Positions 42,821 to 51,603 of a stretch of 64,000 nt of DNA are shown piece after piece. Positions within the stretch are counted from its first letter, which is position 1. Each line of letters begins with the position of its first letter. The stretch is taken from NCBI RefSeq assembly GCF_003385235.1, contig NZ_PQIA01000030.1:1-64000 (forward strand), read 5' to 3'. The translations under genes and the position numbers were made by a program. The DNA comes from Amycolatopsis circi (GTDB taxonomy: Bacteria; Actinomycetota; Actinomycetes; Mycobacteriales; Pseudonocardiaceae). Under the pieces are notes generated by a model. That model was given only the letters and a program-made list of their open reading frames with translations. It had not been told where the DNA came from and made no database searches.

Positions 42821-43095
42821 CTAAGCACCTCCGCGACCGGCGAGACCCAAGCTCCAGTCAGCGCATCCGCTCCTCTTCCGACAACAACAGGTCGTCGCAG
42901 CAGAGAATCCGTTACAGACGATGCTGACGTGCCACGGCAATCGACTCCACACCGTTGTCTCCGAGTGCCTGGATCGACACGCTGTCGAGGAAGCCGTTGC
43001 AGGCCGCTGCCGACTAGTTAGCGCCAATTTTCAAGCGACACAGCCATCGCGGCGAGGCACAATGAGTCTCACGTTACGACAGCGGAGGCAACTAC

Positions 43096-44034
43096 GTGCC
43101 TGGTCAGTTCATTCCCAACCAGCTTCGCCACCTGCGGACCCAGGCTGGCCTGACCCAGGCAGAACTCGCAGAGAAAATCAGCAGCGACGCCAGTAAGGTC
43201 GACAGCTACGAAAAGGGAGAGGAGACACCGAGTCACGAAGCGGTCGATTTCCTCGCCGAGGCCCTCAACACGACCGTCGATCACCTCGTCAGGAACGGCG
43301 AGACAGGCAGGCCCGCAACAGCCCCTTCGGGAACCGGTTCGCTGACAGCGAACGCGCCACAGGCATCGTCACGGCTCGCTTCGTCACCGGCGAAGCAACC
43401 CGATGATCGACGAAGCACGCCGCGCCGTGATGTACGGGCCAGCTTCACAGACCAGACCATCACCGTCTACCAGGCGTACTCGCGGGAAATTGCCGACGTG
43501 GCAGTCGAATCCCAGACGTTCGCGGCACCGTTCAAGCGCGAGCGGATGACCTGGATCAAGCCCTCGTTCCTGTGGATGATGTACCGGTCCGGGTGGGCGA
43601 CCAAACCTGGCCAGGAACGCGTTCTCGAAATCCAGATCACCAGGGACGGCTTCGAGTGGGCGCTCGCGCACGCTGCCCTCAGCAGCCACGAATCCGGCAC
43701 CTACGCCAGCCAGCAGCACTGGGCTGAGCGCAAGCGCACCACCCCGGTCCGCATCCAATGGGATCCTGACCGTTCGGCACTGCTCGACCCGCTCAACCGG
43801 CGCGCCATCCAGATCGGGCTCTCCGGCGAGGCGGTCGACCGTTACCTCGACCAGTGGATCACCAAGATCACCGACATCACCCCGTTCGCCGCACGTGTCC
43901 ATCGCGACGTCAGCTCCGGCCGTCTCGACGCCGTCCGGGAAGAACTCCCGGTCGAACGCGTCTATCCCGTGCCCGCGCCTCTTCTCGGTCTCATCGGCGC
44001 CAGCGAGCCGCAGTCCAGCGAATCCTCCGCGTGA
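43096..44034 (+). CDS. XRE HTH - DUF4291 fusion protein
   Basis: A 312-residue protein. Residues 8-62 are an XRE HTH (LRTQAGLTQAELAEKISSDA, then SKVDSYEKGEETPS). A Ser/Ala/Pro linker follows, and residues about 115-305 are a near-complete DUF4291 domain: TVYQAYSREIADVAV, FKRERMTWIKPSFLWMMYRS, 'GFEWALAHA', 'RIQWDPDR', AIQIGLSGEAVDRYLDQW and LPVERVYPVP. DUF4291 usually stands alone. Its function is unknown to me. GTG at 43,096 follows CGGAGGCAACTAC. The fusion suggests a DNA-binding regulator or a self-regulated effector. Confidence 0.88.
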   Translation: MPGQFIPNQLRHLRTQAGLTQAELAEKISSDASKVDSYEKGEETPSHEAVDFLAEALNTTVDHLVRNGETGRPATAPSGTGSLTANAPQASSRLASSPAKQPDDRRSTPRRDVRASFTDQTITVYQAYSREIADVAVESQTFAAPFKRERMTWIKPSFLWMMYRSGWATKPGQERVLEIQITRDGFEWALAHAALSSHESGTYASQQHWAERKRTTPVRIQWDPDRSALLDPLNRRAIQIGLSGEAVDRYLDQWITKITDITPFAARVHRDVSSGRLDAVREELPVERVYPVPAPLLGLIGASEPQSSESSA

Positions 44035-44401
44035 ACGACTTCAACGACTGGGGCGAGCGGAAGCGAAGGTCGACGAGGCGACACTGGCAACCGAATGTCA
44101 GACGCCGTTGAACCTGTTCAGGACAATCACCTCCCGGACGCCTGGCTCCATCCCGTTGGCTGGTTGAACCAGCGGCTCTGCGACAGCGACCTGTTCCGTT
44201 GCGGCGGGCGGGCCTCAGGACCCCGGCCGGTATCGGAGCGCCCCTGGGCGAACACGCCCTCCAGCATTGGCCGTGGCACGGGTGCGGGATTCGGCTGCGC
44301 TGGGCTTCTCGATCGGGGGAGGCTGCGACCTCAGCGGCGCGGGGACCGAACCGGCTGGACCACTAGAATCGGCTCGCGGCCAGGGAAGGAAGCGGACCGG
44401 G
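44035..44401. other. Gap of about 370 bases without a gene
   Basis: No convincing frame. It probably holds the promoter of the following gene near 44,340-44,400. The composition is similar to the flanking genes. Confidence 0.5.
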
Positions 44402-44827
44402 ATGACCGACACCAGCGAGCGGCGGCTGCTGAATCCGCGGCAGCTCGAGTGGGGCGCGCGCCGGAAACTGCGCATAACCCGTCGCGAAGGGCGGACGGGG
44501 TTGCTGGCCTATTCGGTCATTCCGTCGAACAACCGGAACGGACACAGGTACTTCCGATCTGTCGTTATTCGCGAGGGGCCGCGCGAGTTGTACGCCGGCG
44601 AGCCGGACGACCGGTCGGTGCGCTGGGTCGACCTTCCGCCCGGTAGACATCGGCTCAGCTTCGTGGTCAGCGACATGGGCAAGGAGAGCGCGCTGAGCCA
44701 GGAGTTCGCTCTCCAGCCTCAGCAGATCATCGCGGTGTGGTGCGCCACGACTTTTTCCCTGAAGCCGTTCTCCGCGGCCCAATCGGTGGCACATCGGCGT
44801 TCTGGACGGTGCGTCCGAGGAACTTGA
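44402..44827 (+). CDS. Hypothetical protein, beta-rich
   Basis: A 141-residue protein starting MTDTSERRLLNPRQLEWGAR. AAGGAAG lies about ten bases before the ATG. The core has alternating strands (GHRYFRSVVIREGPRELYAG, VRWVDLPPGRHRLSFVVSD), an Ig-like or jelly-roll look. No signal peptide. No known family. Confidence 0.65.
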   Translation: MTDTSERRLLNPRQLEWGARRKLRITRREGRTGLLAYSVIPSNNRNGHRYFRSVVIREGPRELYAGEPDDRSVRWVDLPPGRHRLSFVVSDMGKESALSQEFALQPQQIIAVWCATTFSLKPFSAAQSVAHRRSGRCVRGT

Positions 44828-44876
44828 AAAGCCGCGAAGGGGGTGCCGCCGGTGGGGCCGAGCGGCACCCCTCTGG

Positions 44877-45770
44877 TCAGACCAGCAAAACCCGGCGCCC
44901 ACGCGTATGCCCAGCCTGGCTGTCCGCATGCGCGGCCGAAGCTTCAGCCAACGGATACGACTTCTCGACCGGGATCTCGAGTTTTCCTTGCGAGATCAGG
45001 TCTACCGTTTCCGCCAGCGCCTCCTTCATATCGCCGCCGACGCCCGCGAAGCGGATGCCCAGCATCGGGGCCTCCAAGTCGGCGATGGTGATCACTCGCG
45101 AAGGGTCCCCGGTCAGGTCCAGCAAGCCGCGGATTACTCCCTTGCCGTTGAGGTCCAGGGCGGCGTCGATCTGGCCCAACTGGCGGACCCGGTCGACCCA
45201 GCCCTCGCCGTAGGTGGTTGCGATCGCGCCGAGGCTTCGCACGTAGTCCTGGTTCGCGGGGCTGGCCGTGCCGATGACCTTGATTCCCCGATCACGGGCG
45301 ATCTGCAGGACCGCTGAGCCGACGCCACCCGCGGCACCGCTCACTAGCAATGTCTGTCCAGTTTGGACACCGACCAGGCGGAGGACACGGAGGGCGGTTT
45401 CGACGACCGACGGGTACCCGGCTGCTTCGGCGAAGGTCAGGCCCGAAGGCACCCGCGCCCAGGACGACAGCACGGCGAACTCGGCATAGGTGTTCGAGCC
45501 TCGGCCCAGGACCACGTCCCCTACCGCGACATCGGTGACGTTCTCGCCGACCTCGTCGACTACGCCGGAAGCGTCTTGGCCGACGCCGGAGGGCAGGTCG
45601 ATTGGGCGGATCCGCTGGAACTGGCCTTCTCGGGTGCGCCAATCGTGCGGGTTCACGCCTGCCGCTCGCACGGCGACGCGGATCTGGCCGGGGCCGGCGT
45701 GGGGTTCGGGCACTTCTGCCAGTTCAAGGACCTCGGGGCCGCCGTAGGCGGCGAAGCGCACTGCTTTCAT
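44877..45770 (-). CDS. Zinc-independent alcohol dehydrogenase / quinone oxidoreductase (MDR family)
   Basis: A 297-residue NADPH-dependent enzyme. MKAVRFAAYGGPEVLELAEV is the typical MDR start; 'AAGVNPHDWRTREGQF' and the nucleotide-binding VSGAAGGVGSAVLQIA are present. It lacks the catalytic-zinc cysteine set, so it is a quinone reductase or enoyl reductase. It is divergent from the CocE hydrolase gene with a shared repeat operator. Confidence 0.88.
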   Translation of the reverse strand: MKAVRFAAYGGPEVLELAEVPEPHAGPGQIRVAVRAAGVNPHDWRTREGQFQRIRPIDLPSGVGQDASGVVDEVGENVTDVAVGDVVLGRGSNTYAEFAVLSSWARVPSGLTFAEAAGYPSVVETALRVLRLVGVQTGQTLLVSGAAGGVGSAVLQIARDRGIKVIGTASPANQDYVRSLGAIATTYGEGWVDRVRQLGQIDAALDLNGKGVIRGLLDLTGDPSRVITIADLEAPMLGIRFAGVGGDMKEALAETVDLISQGKLEIPVEKSYPLAEASAAHADSQAGHTRGRRVLLV

Positions 45771-45786
45771 GCCGCCAACTTAACAA

Positions 45787-45817
45787 CAACGGTTAGTGTT
45801 TTGCAACGGTTAGTGTT
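45787..45817. promoter_or_regulatory. Direct repeat operator between divergent genes
   Basis: CAACGGTTAGTGTT occurs at 45,787-45,800 and 45,804-45,817, 17 bases apart centre to centre. It lies immediately upstream of the MDR oxidoreductase start and about 45 bases before the hydrolase start. It looks like a tandem binding site (TetR- or HxlR-like) that could regulate both genes. The regulator is not next to it. Confidence 0.65.
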
Positions 45818-45862
45818 ACGGTCGATCGCATCGAGCTAGCTCCTCTCCGGATGGGAGTAACC

Positions 45863-47572
45863 GTGTATCCACCGCGCATCGACGCTGGTGTCCGGATGAA
45901 GACCCGGGACGGCGTCACCCTCGTCGGCGACCTGTACCGACCGGCCGCGGGCGGGCGGTGGCCGGTGTTGCTCCACCGGACGCCTTACGACCGCACGGGT
46001 GTTTTCCGGGTTTCGGGGCTCGTCGCCGATCCGGTGTGGCTGGCTCGCCAGGGCTTCGCGGTGCTGGTGCAGGACAGCCGCGGGCGGTTCGGGTCCGGCG
46101 GCGAGTTCGACTTCGTCTCGCAGGAGTACAACGACTCCTTCGACGCGATCGACTGGGCCGCGGAGCAGCCCTGGAGCGACGGCAACGTCGGGATTTACGG
46201 CTCGTCCTACCTCGGCATGACCGTGCTGCAAGCCGTCGCTGCCCGGAATCCGCATCTCAAGGCGGCGGTCGGGATGATCGGAACTGCCGACATGCGGCAC
46301 ACCGCGCGTCCGGGCGGGCTGTTCGAGCTGGGATTTCTGACGCTGTACGCGCTGGGGATGGCGCAGGAAGGTCTGGACCACACCTCGTTGAGTGCGGCTG
46401 AACAGGAACGGGTGCGCAAACAGTTGAGCGAGGCCTTCGCTGACCGGCGTGCGGCGGTGAGCCAGTTGCCGTTGACCGGCATCGCCCCGCTTGCCGACCG
46501 CCGGGTCGCACCATTTTGGACGGATTGGCTGCGTTCGCCGCACGATCCGTTTTGGGACCGGCCTACCCTGCTCACCGAGCCGGAGCGGGTGGACATTCCG
46601 TTTCTGCAGATCAGCGGGTACCGGGACTTCACGAGTCCTACCCAGTTCCGGCTCGCGACCCGGTTGGCGGGCAACGAAAAGGCCGGCCTGATCGCGGGGC
46701 CGTGGACTCACGCGGGCACTTACAGCGCGTTCGGCGACGTCGGTGCGCGGGTGTTGCCGAACGCGGCGGCGGGGGTGCCGACGTGGAGTCCGGTGCTCGC
46801 CGCGTTCTTCGACCGGCATCTGCGCGGCGGCGACGGCTCGGATTACCCTTCAGCTCAACCGCATCTGGCCGAAAGGGTCAGCTATTTCGTTGGCGGATCC
46901 AATACTTGGGCGCACGCACCCGTTTGGCCGCCCGTCTCGACGGTCGAGGAATGGGCGCTCTCCTCTGGCGACCTGTTGACCAGAGAGGGAGGACGCGGTT
47001 CGAGCACGTTTACTGCCGATCCGCGTAATCCGTTTCCGACCCACGGCGGGGCAATCGCGTTCGAGGGCGATCCGGCAGCGGTGCCAGGCGGCATTCAGGA
47101 CCAGCGTGCGGTCGATAGGCGCGAGGACGTGCTCATCTATACGAGCGCACCGCTGGCCGAGGACGTGACGATCGCCGGGCAAGCCGAACTGATCGTGTAT
47201 GTGACCAGCACCGCGCCGGACGCCGATGTGTGCGTCACGCTGGTGGACGTCGAGCCCGACGGATTCGCGCTCAATGTCGCCGAGGGTGCGCAACGGGCCC
47301 GGTATCGCGACGGCGGCGACACTGATTGGCTTGACCCCGAAGAACCCAGCCTGGTGACGGTTTCGCTGCACGATGTCGCGCATCGGTTCGGCCGAGGGCA
47401 CCGTATTCGGGTGCAGATCGCCGGGTTCAGTTTTCCGCGTTTCAGCCGGAATCTGCACACTCGCACGGTGCCGGAGTTCGGCACGCTCGACGAGGCGGTC
47501 GTCGCGCAGCACACCTTGCACCACAACGAAGTTTACCCCTCCGCGCTACGCCTTCCGGTGCTTGGCGCCTGA
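45863..47572 (+). CDS. CocE/NonD family hydrolase
   Basis: A 569-residue alpha/beta-hydrolase of the X-Pro dipeptidyl-peptidase / cocaine-esterase type. MKTRDGVTLVGDLYRP and VQDSRGRFGSGGEF precede the nucleophile Ser in IYGSSYLGMT. Further on are 'ISGYRDFTSPTQF' and PWTHAG (catalytic His). The C-terminal jelly-roll domain has 'GRGHRIRVQIAGFSFPRFSR'. No signal peptide. The GTG at 45,863 is chosen because GGGAG lies five bases before it; an ATG at 45,851 would add four residues. The substrate is an acyl ester or amide. Confidence 0.88.
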   Translation: MYPPRIDAGVRMKTRDGVTLVGDLYRPAAGGRWPVLLHRTPYDRTGVFRVSGLVADPVWLARQGFAVLVQDSRGRFGSGGEFDFVSQEYNDSFDAIDWAAEQPWSDGNVGIYGSSYLGMTVLQAVAARNPHLKAAVGMIGTADMRHTARPGGLFELGFLTLYALGMAQEGLDHTSLSAAEQERVRKQLSEAFADRRAAVSQLPLTGIAPLADRRVAPFWTDWLRSPHDPFWDRPTLLTEPERVDIPFLQISGYRDFTSPTQFRLATRLAGNEKAGLIAGPWTHAGTYSAFGDVGARVLPNAAAGVPTWSPVLAAFFDRHLRGGDGSDYPSAQPHLAERVSYFVGGSNTWAHAPVWPPVSTVEEWALSSGDLLTREGGRGSSTFTADPRNPFPTHGGAIAFEGDPAAVPGGIQDQRAVDRREDVLIYTSAPLAEDVTIAGQAELIVYVTSTAPDADVCVTLVDVEPDGFALNVAEGAQRARYRDGGDTDWLDPEEPSLVTVSLHDVAHRFGRGHRIRVQIAGFSFPRFSRNLHTRTVPEFGTLDEAVVAQHTLHHNEVYPSALRLPVLGA

Positions 47573-47589
47573 TCAATCAGGAGATTTCC

Positions 47590-47925
47590 TTGTCTGAGAT
47601 CGTTGTCATCGCCCGTCTCCGGGCCAAGCCGGGCCGCAGTGCTGAAATGCTCGCGCTGTTTTCCGAATTGGTTCCCGAGGTGCTGCGCAATGAGCCTGAG
47701 ACGCTGCGGTATGCCTTCTACGTGGAACAGGATCCGTCGCGGGTGACGGTGGTCGAGAAGTATCCCTCGCGAGCTGCCGCCGACGCACACAACACCGGCG
47801 TGCTGACCAAGTACCTGTCCCGGCTGCTCGAATTGCTCGACGGCGCACCGGAAACGGTCGAGCTGCGACCGGCGGAGCTGGCGGTCTCGGTCAGCGCGGA
47901 CGACGCCGCCCGGCTGAGTCTCTAG
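47590..47925 (+). CDS. Antibiotic-biosynthesis-monooxygenase (ABM) domain protein
   Basis: A 111-residue ABM-fold protein (IVVIARLRAKPGRSAEMLAL, then 'VVEKYPSRAAADAHN'). Such proteins are cofactor-free quinol monooxygenases or related enzymes. The start is a TTG at 47,590 behind CAGGAGATTTCC. It lies 17 bases after the CocE gene and probably forms an operon with it. Confidence 0.82.
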   Translation: MSEIVVIARLRAKPGRSAEMLALFSELVPEVLRNEPETLRYAFYVEQDPSRVTVVEKYPSRAAADAHNTGVLTKYLSRLLELLDGAPETVELRPAELAVSVSADDAARLSL

Positions 47926-47968
47926 CGTCATCAGACGAGTGCTGGGTGAGGCCGCCCGGAACAAGCAA

Positions 47969-48001
47969 GCGCCCCGGACGGATCGGCTCCGTCCGGGGCG
48001 C
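47969..48001. terminator. Bidirectional hairpin terminator
   Basis: GCGCCCCGGACGGA (47,969-47,982) and TCCGTCCGGGGCGC (47,988-48,001) form a perfect 14-pair stem with a five-base loop between convergent genes. There is no long T-run, as usual in actinomycetes. It probably terminates both the ABM and the esterase transcripts. Confidence 0.8.
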
Positions 48002-48013
48002 CCCGGCATTTCC

Positions 48014-49105
48014 TTAAGCAGCGGCGAAAACTTGCTCCAGCCGCGGCAGGTAGTCCACCAGATCCTGTCCCCAGCATCCGGCAGCGTGTTTGCCCTGGCA
48101 GTTCGGTCCCCAGGTCTTGCCGTTGCCGTAATCCACGGCGTAGTAAGGATGTCCGGCCTTGTCCAGGGCTGCCTTCAGGTTCTGCTGGGCGGCCTCGGTG
48201 ACCGACTCGGCGAACGCCGGTTCGTCGAGAAGGACGTTGATCGGGTTCCCGTTGCCGGAGCCGGTGTAGAGCGAAACACCGACGCCTGCGAGTTTCCCGG
48301 CGTTCACGACCGGGCCGTGGGCCAGCGCCGCGGACATGTCGCCGGCCTCGTTGAGCGACCCGAAGGCGGAGTCGGTCGGCACTGCCGGGCCGAATCCGCT
48401 GCCGCCAGTGCCCTCGCCGGAGCCGGACGTGCCCGACATGGCGAAACCGACGTTCGACAACGTGCCCCGGATCGCGGTCCGGACCCAGTACAGGTTGAAA
48501 TCGATCGCGCCGGACAGCGAAACGGCCTGCGTGAACAACTCGGGACGGTCCTCGGCGTAGTGCAGCGCGCCGAAACCGCCCATCGACAGTCCCCCGATGG
48601 CCCGGCCCGGTTTGGCGGCGATGGTGCGGAAGTTGGCGTCGACGAACGGGATCACCTGGTTGAGGTGGAAGGTTTCCCAGTTCTGCGCCCCGACTGCGGT
48701 GTCCTGGCGCACCCAGTCGGTGTACCAGCCGCGGAGCCCGCCGTCCGGAATCACGGTGATCATCTTCTGGCTGGCCAGCATCGCGGGATACGCCAGGTAC
48801 GGGTTGCTCGGGTTGTCGCCGACGCCGTGCAGGAAGTAGAACACCGGGTAGCGCTTGGCGGTGTCGGTGTAGTAGCTGCTCGGGACGATGACGCGGATGT
48901 GATGCTGTCCCGCGACCGCCGGAGTCGTCACGGTGATGACGAAGTTGGTCGCGGTGCCTTGAGCGGTGCCGACTTGGGTGAGGCCGTAGCCGTCGGTCAA
49001 GGTCGGCACAGCGGGGGTATCGGCGTGGGCGACCGGGCTGGTGAAGGCCAGCATTGCCACAGCGGCGGACACTATGGCGCGCGTACGCGTAAACAGCGGT
49101 CTCAT
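48014..49105 (-). CDS. Secreted esterase (Esterase-D / antigen-85-like)
   Basis: A 363-residue secreted alpha/beta-hydrolase. A signal peptide (MRPLFTRTRAIVSAAVAMLA, ending near AHA) is followed by a lipoprotein-free mature chain with 'PVFYFLHGVGDN', GGLSMGGFGALHYAED (nucleophile Ser) and 'GKTWGPNCQG...WGQDLVDYL'. It resembles mycolyl-transferase and Esterase-D relatives. The ATG at 49,105 is supported by the signal peptide. It stands first of three leftward secreted hydrolases. Confidence 0.85.
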   Translation of the reverse strand: MRPLFTRTRAIVSAAVAMLAFTSPVAHADTPAVPTLTDGYGLTQVGTAQGTATNFVITVTTPAVAGQHHIRVIVPSSYYTDTAKRYPVFYFLHGVGDNPSNPYLAYPAMLASQKMITVIPDGGLRGWYTDWVRQDTAVGAQNWETFHLNQVIPFVDANFRTIAAKPGRAIGGLSMGGFGALHYAEDRPELFTQAVSLSGAIDFNLYWVRTAIRGTLSNVGFAMSGTSGSGEGTGGSGFGPAVPTDSAFGSLNEAGDMSAALAHGPVVNAGKLAGVGVSLYTGSGNGNPINVLLDEPAFAESVTEAAQQNLKAALDKAGHPYYAVDYGNGKTWGPNCQGKHAAGCWGQDLVDYLPRLEQVFAAA

Positions 49106-49128
49106 AGTCACTTTCTCGGTAGCGGGGG

Positions 49129-49980
49129 TCACGGGTTCTGGGTCACGTGGAAACCGGCGCCGTAGGTGCCGGGGTGTGCGGCGTCGCGGGCGCGCAGGTC
49201 GGCGAGGATGTTCGCCGAGCTGGTGTAGACGTACTGCGGGACGCCCAGGATGATCGCCTTGGTGATGCCCGCCCACGGACCCGCGGCCTGGAAGTTGTTG
49301 CCCTGCCCCGGGTATTCGGTGCCGGGCACGTGCCAGATCGCCGGACCGCCGGAATCGTTCGCCTGGTGCTTGGCCCAGGACTGGTAGACGCCGTTGGAGT
49401 TGCTGGTGACGCGGCCGTACCAAACGCCGAGCTGACCCGACACCACAAGTTCGTTGTTGTTGCTCAGCGCGGCCCCGAGGAGACGTTCGTTGGCCAGCGG
49501 CGGATTCAGCGCGTTGGGGCTGGGCTGCCCGTCGGGGACTTCCAGCTCGCCGGTCTGCTTGAGGTACGGCCCCTGCGAGGACAGCGTCACCGACGGCACC
49601 AGCTCGATGATCATGTAGTCCTTGGTCGGGTGGCCCGTCATCGAGCCTTCGCGGTTCTTGAAGTACCGCACGTAGCCCACCGGACCGAATCCGGTGTCGT
49701 TGCGGTCGTAGACCGGTTCGATGTTCTCCGGGATGTCGCGATCGGAGTAGTGCTGCCCGGGACCGTCCGTCAGGCAGTGCCCGGCCGAGACGGCGATCTT
49801 CCGGTCGTACTTGTCCGTGCCGACCGCCCCGATCGTGCAGAAATGGTCGGGAGTGCTCAGGTCGAACAGGATCTGCATGGAGTTGAAGACCCGTTTCGCG
49901 GGCTCGGCCGAGGCGCTGGCCGCACCGGTGACCGTCAGGACGACTGCCGCGATCGCGGCGAGGAAACTTCGGGTGCGCAC
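49129..49980 (-). CDS. Secreted trypsin-like serine peptidase
   Basis: A 283-residue secreted protein. The signal peptide ends in SASA (about residue 25). The peptidase domain has His68 in AVSAGHCL, Asp121 in KDYMIIEL and Ser210 in NDSGGPAIW, the S1 catalytic triad. GTG at 49,980 follows AAGGAGCGTGC. A longer reading through to 51,267 only runs back through the neighbouring gene in another frame. It probably degrades external protein. Confidence 0.85.
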   Translation of the reverse strand: MRTRSFLAAIAAVVLTVTGAASASAEPAKRVFNSMQILFDLSTPDHFCTIGAVGTDKYDRKIAVSAGHCLTDGPGQHYSDRDIPENIEPVYDRNDTGFGPVGYVRYFKNREGSMTGHPTKDYMIIELVPSVTLSSQGPYLKQTGELEVPDGQPSPNALNPPLANERLLGAALSNNNELVVSGQLGVWYGRVTSNSNGVYQSWAKHQANDSGGPAIWHVPGTEYPGQGNNFQAAGPWAGITKAIILGVPQYVYTSSANILADLRARDAAHPGTYGAGFHVTQNP

Positions 49981-50003
49981 GCACGCTCCTTGATTCGTAG
50001 GGT

Positions 50004-51164
50004 TCACTGCCTGCTGCCGCAGAGAGCGGAGTCGATCACGTCGAGAGGCGAAGGCCGGATGCTCGTTGCCTCCCACGCGTTGGTCATCATCGAGGCATAC
50101 CGGCCGTCGTCGGTCGCCGCGGTCCACGAGGTGTAGCCGGAGACCGCGAGACCGTTGTGGAACCACGCTTCGCCGCCGCAGGACAGCGTGATGGCCTGCA
50201 GTCCGAGGCCCAGGCCGACGTAGCTCGGATCGTGCACCGGGACCTGGATCGTCCGGCGCATCTCGGCCAGCGCCGCCGGCGAGACGACCTTGCCGTCGAG
50301 CAGCGCGCGGTAGAAGGTCGACATGTCGGCGAGCGTCGAAACGATCGCCCCGGCCGAGCTTTCGATCGACGGTTCGGAGACGACCGGAGCCGAGGTCGTC
50401 TCGGTCCAGAAGAAGAACGGGCCCGCCCGGACCCCGCGGTACCCGGGGAGATACGGCGCGGGCAGGGACCGGTCGCCCGCGCGCGGGAAACTGGTCTGCG
50501 CCAGGCCGAGCCGGTCGATGATCCGGGTGGTGATCGCGTCGCCGACGGACATCCCGGTGACCTGCTCGATCAGCAGGCCGTTGATCAGGTAGCCCAGGTT
50601 GGAGTACAGGACGCCGGCGCCGGGCGCGGACGCGGGAGGGAAGTTCCGCAGCCCGACCTGGACCAGGTCGTGCAGGCCGATGCTGCCGTCGGGTTTGACG
50701 AACCCGGCGGCTTTCTGGGCCCAGGCCACCACGTCCGGGGACGGGATTCCGGCGGTGTGCTGGAGGAGCTGGCGGACGGTGATCCGGCTGCCGTCGTAGC
50801 CGTTGCCGTCGACGAGACCGGGCAGGTACCGCTCGATCGGCGCGTCGAGCACGACCTTGCCCTCGTCGACCAGTTGCAGGACGACCGACGCGGTGAAGGT
50901 CTTGGTCTGGCTGGCGATCCGGAAATGCTCGTTCGGCTGCAGGGGACGCGCCGGTCCGGTGATCGTGGCGCTGCCGCTGGACAGGTGCCACGACCCGGAC
51001 GCGTTGCCCGCGTAGACAGCTGCGCCGGGGCCGGCGTGGGACTGGTAGCCGTTGAGGACTGCTTGGGTGTCGGCGTGGGCGTCGGCCGCTGATGCCGGGG
51101 CGGCCAGCGCCACGGCGACGGCGACGCTCGCCAGTACCGAACCGGCCCGTCTCAGTCTGTGCAC
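50004..51164 (-). CDS. Secreted serine hydrolase (class C beta-lactamase / D-Ala-D-Ala peptidase family)
   Basis: A 386-residue protein with an N-terminal signal peptide (VLASVAVAVALAAPASA). The SxxK motif is SQTK (about residue 85). The YxN motif is YSNLGYL, and HNGLAVSG takes the place of KTG. These features define the beta-lactamase/DD-peptidase-type hydrolases. GTG at 51,164 follows AAGGAGACTTT; the in-frame start at 51,182 has no ribosome site. It probably acts on peptidoglycan, esters or D-amino-acid peptides. Confidence 0.88.
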   Translation of the reverse strand: MHRLRRAGSVLASVAVAVALAAPASAADAHADTQAVLNGYQSHAGPGAAVYAGNASGSWHLSSGSATITGPARPLQPNEHFRIASQTKTFTASVVLQLVDEGKVVLDAPIERYLPGLVDGNGYDGSRITVRQLLQHTAGIPSPDVVAWAQKAAGFVKPDGSIGLHDLVQVGLRNFPPASAPGAGVLYSNLGYLINGLLIEQVTGMSVGDAITTRIIDRLGLAQTSFPRAGDRSLPAPYLPGYRGVRAGPFFFWTETTSAPVVSEPSIESSAGAIVSTLADMSTFYRALLDGKVVSPAALAEMRRTIQVPVHDPSYVGLGLGLQAITLSCGGEAWFHNGLAVSGYTSWTAATDDGRYASMMTNAWEATSIRPSPLDVIDSALCGSRQ

Positions 51165-51194
51165 AAAGTCTCCTTCGCTCAAAGGGTTCTGGAG

Positions 51195-51434
51195 CTACCT
51201 GGTCTGGTACCGGCAGACGGCCACCGCCACCACGATCAGCAGCAGCACGCCCACCAGCACCAGGCACCCGACCCCGCCGCTAGCCGACCGGCGGCGCTCC
51301 GCCTGCCCCCTTGGCGGAACGCCGGGATGGCACCGGGCGTAGTGCCGCGCGCGCTGCTCGGCACTCTCCGGCCGGGCGAGCCAGGGCGTCCGATAGCCGC
51401 ATTCGCCGCACCAGTACCGGTAATCGGCGGCCAT
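51195..51434 (-). CDS. Zinc-ribbon and transmembrane small protein
   Basis: A 79-residue protein. MAADYRYWCGECGYRTPWLA gives a CxxC zinc knuckle; HYARCHPG follows, and the C-terminus is one membrane helix (GCLVLVGVLLLIVVAVAV). Similar proteins occur in many Pseudonocardiaceae. The ATG at 51,434 follows AGAAGGAAACC. Confidence 0.72.
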   Translation of the reverse strand: MAADYRYWCGECGYRTPWLARPESAEQRARHYARCHPGVPPRGQAERRRSASGGVGCLVLVGVLLLIVVAVAVCRYQTR

Positions 51435-51603
51435 ACCCGGTTTCCTTCTCTCGTCTGACGAAGTGACCGGGCTGGGGATCCGGTGCCGATCATGGTGGTA
51501 TTCGCGCAGGTCATCGCGCCAGAGCACAAGCCGGTCAGGCATGACCGGCCAGCGCGGTAAGCTCGTTGCGGGGTAAGCGGACGCATAGTGAGGGGTCTCC
51601 GCG

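Noticed and set aside
49129..51267. A single 712-codon minus-strand gene
   Set aside because: The first 430 codons are a shadow of the serine hydrolase in another frame; only the C-terminal part from 49,980 is the peptidase, with its own GTG, ribosome site and signal peptide.
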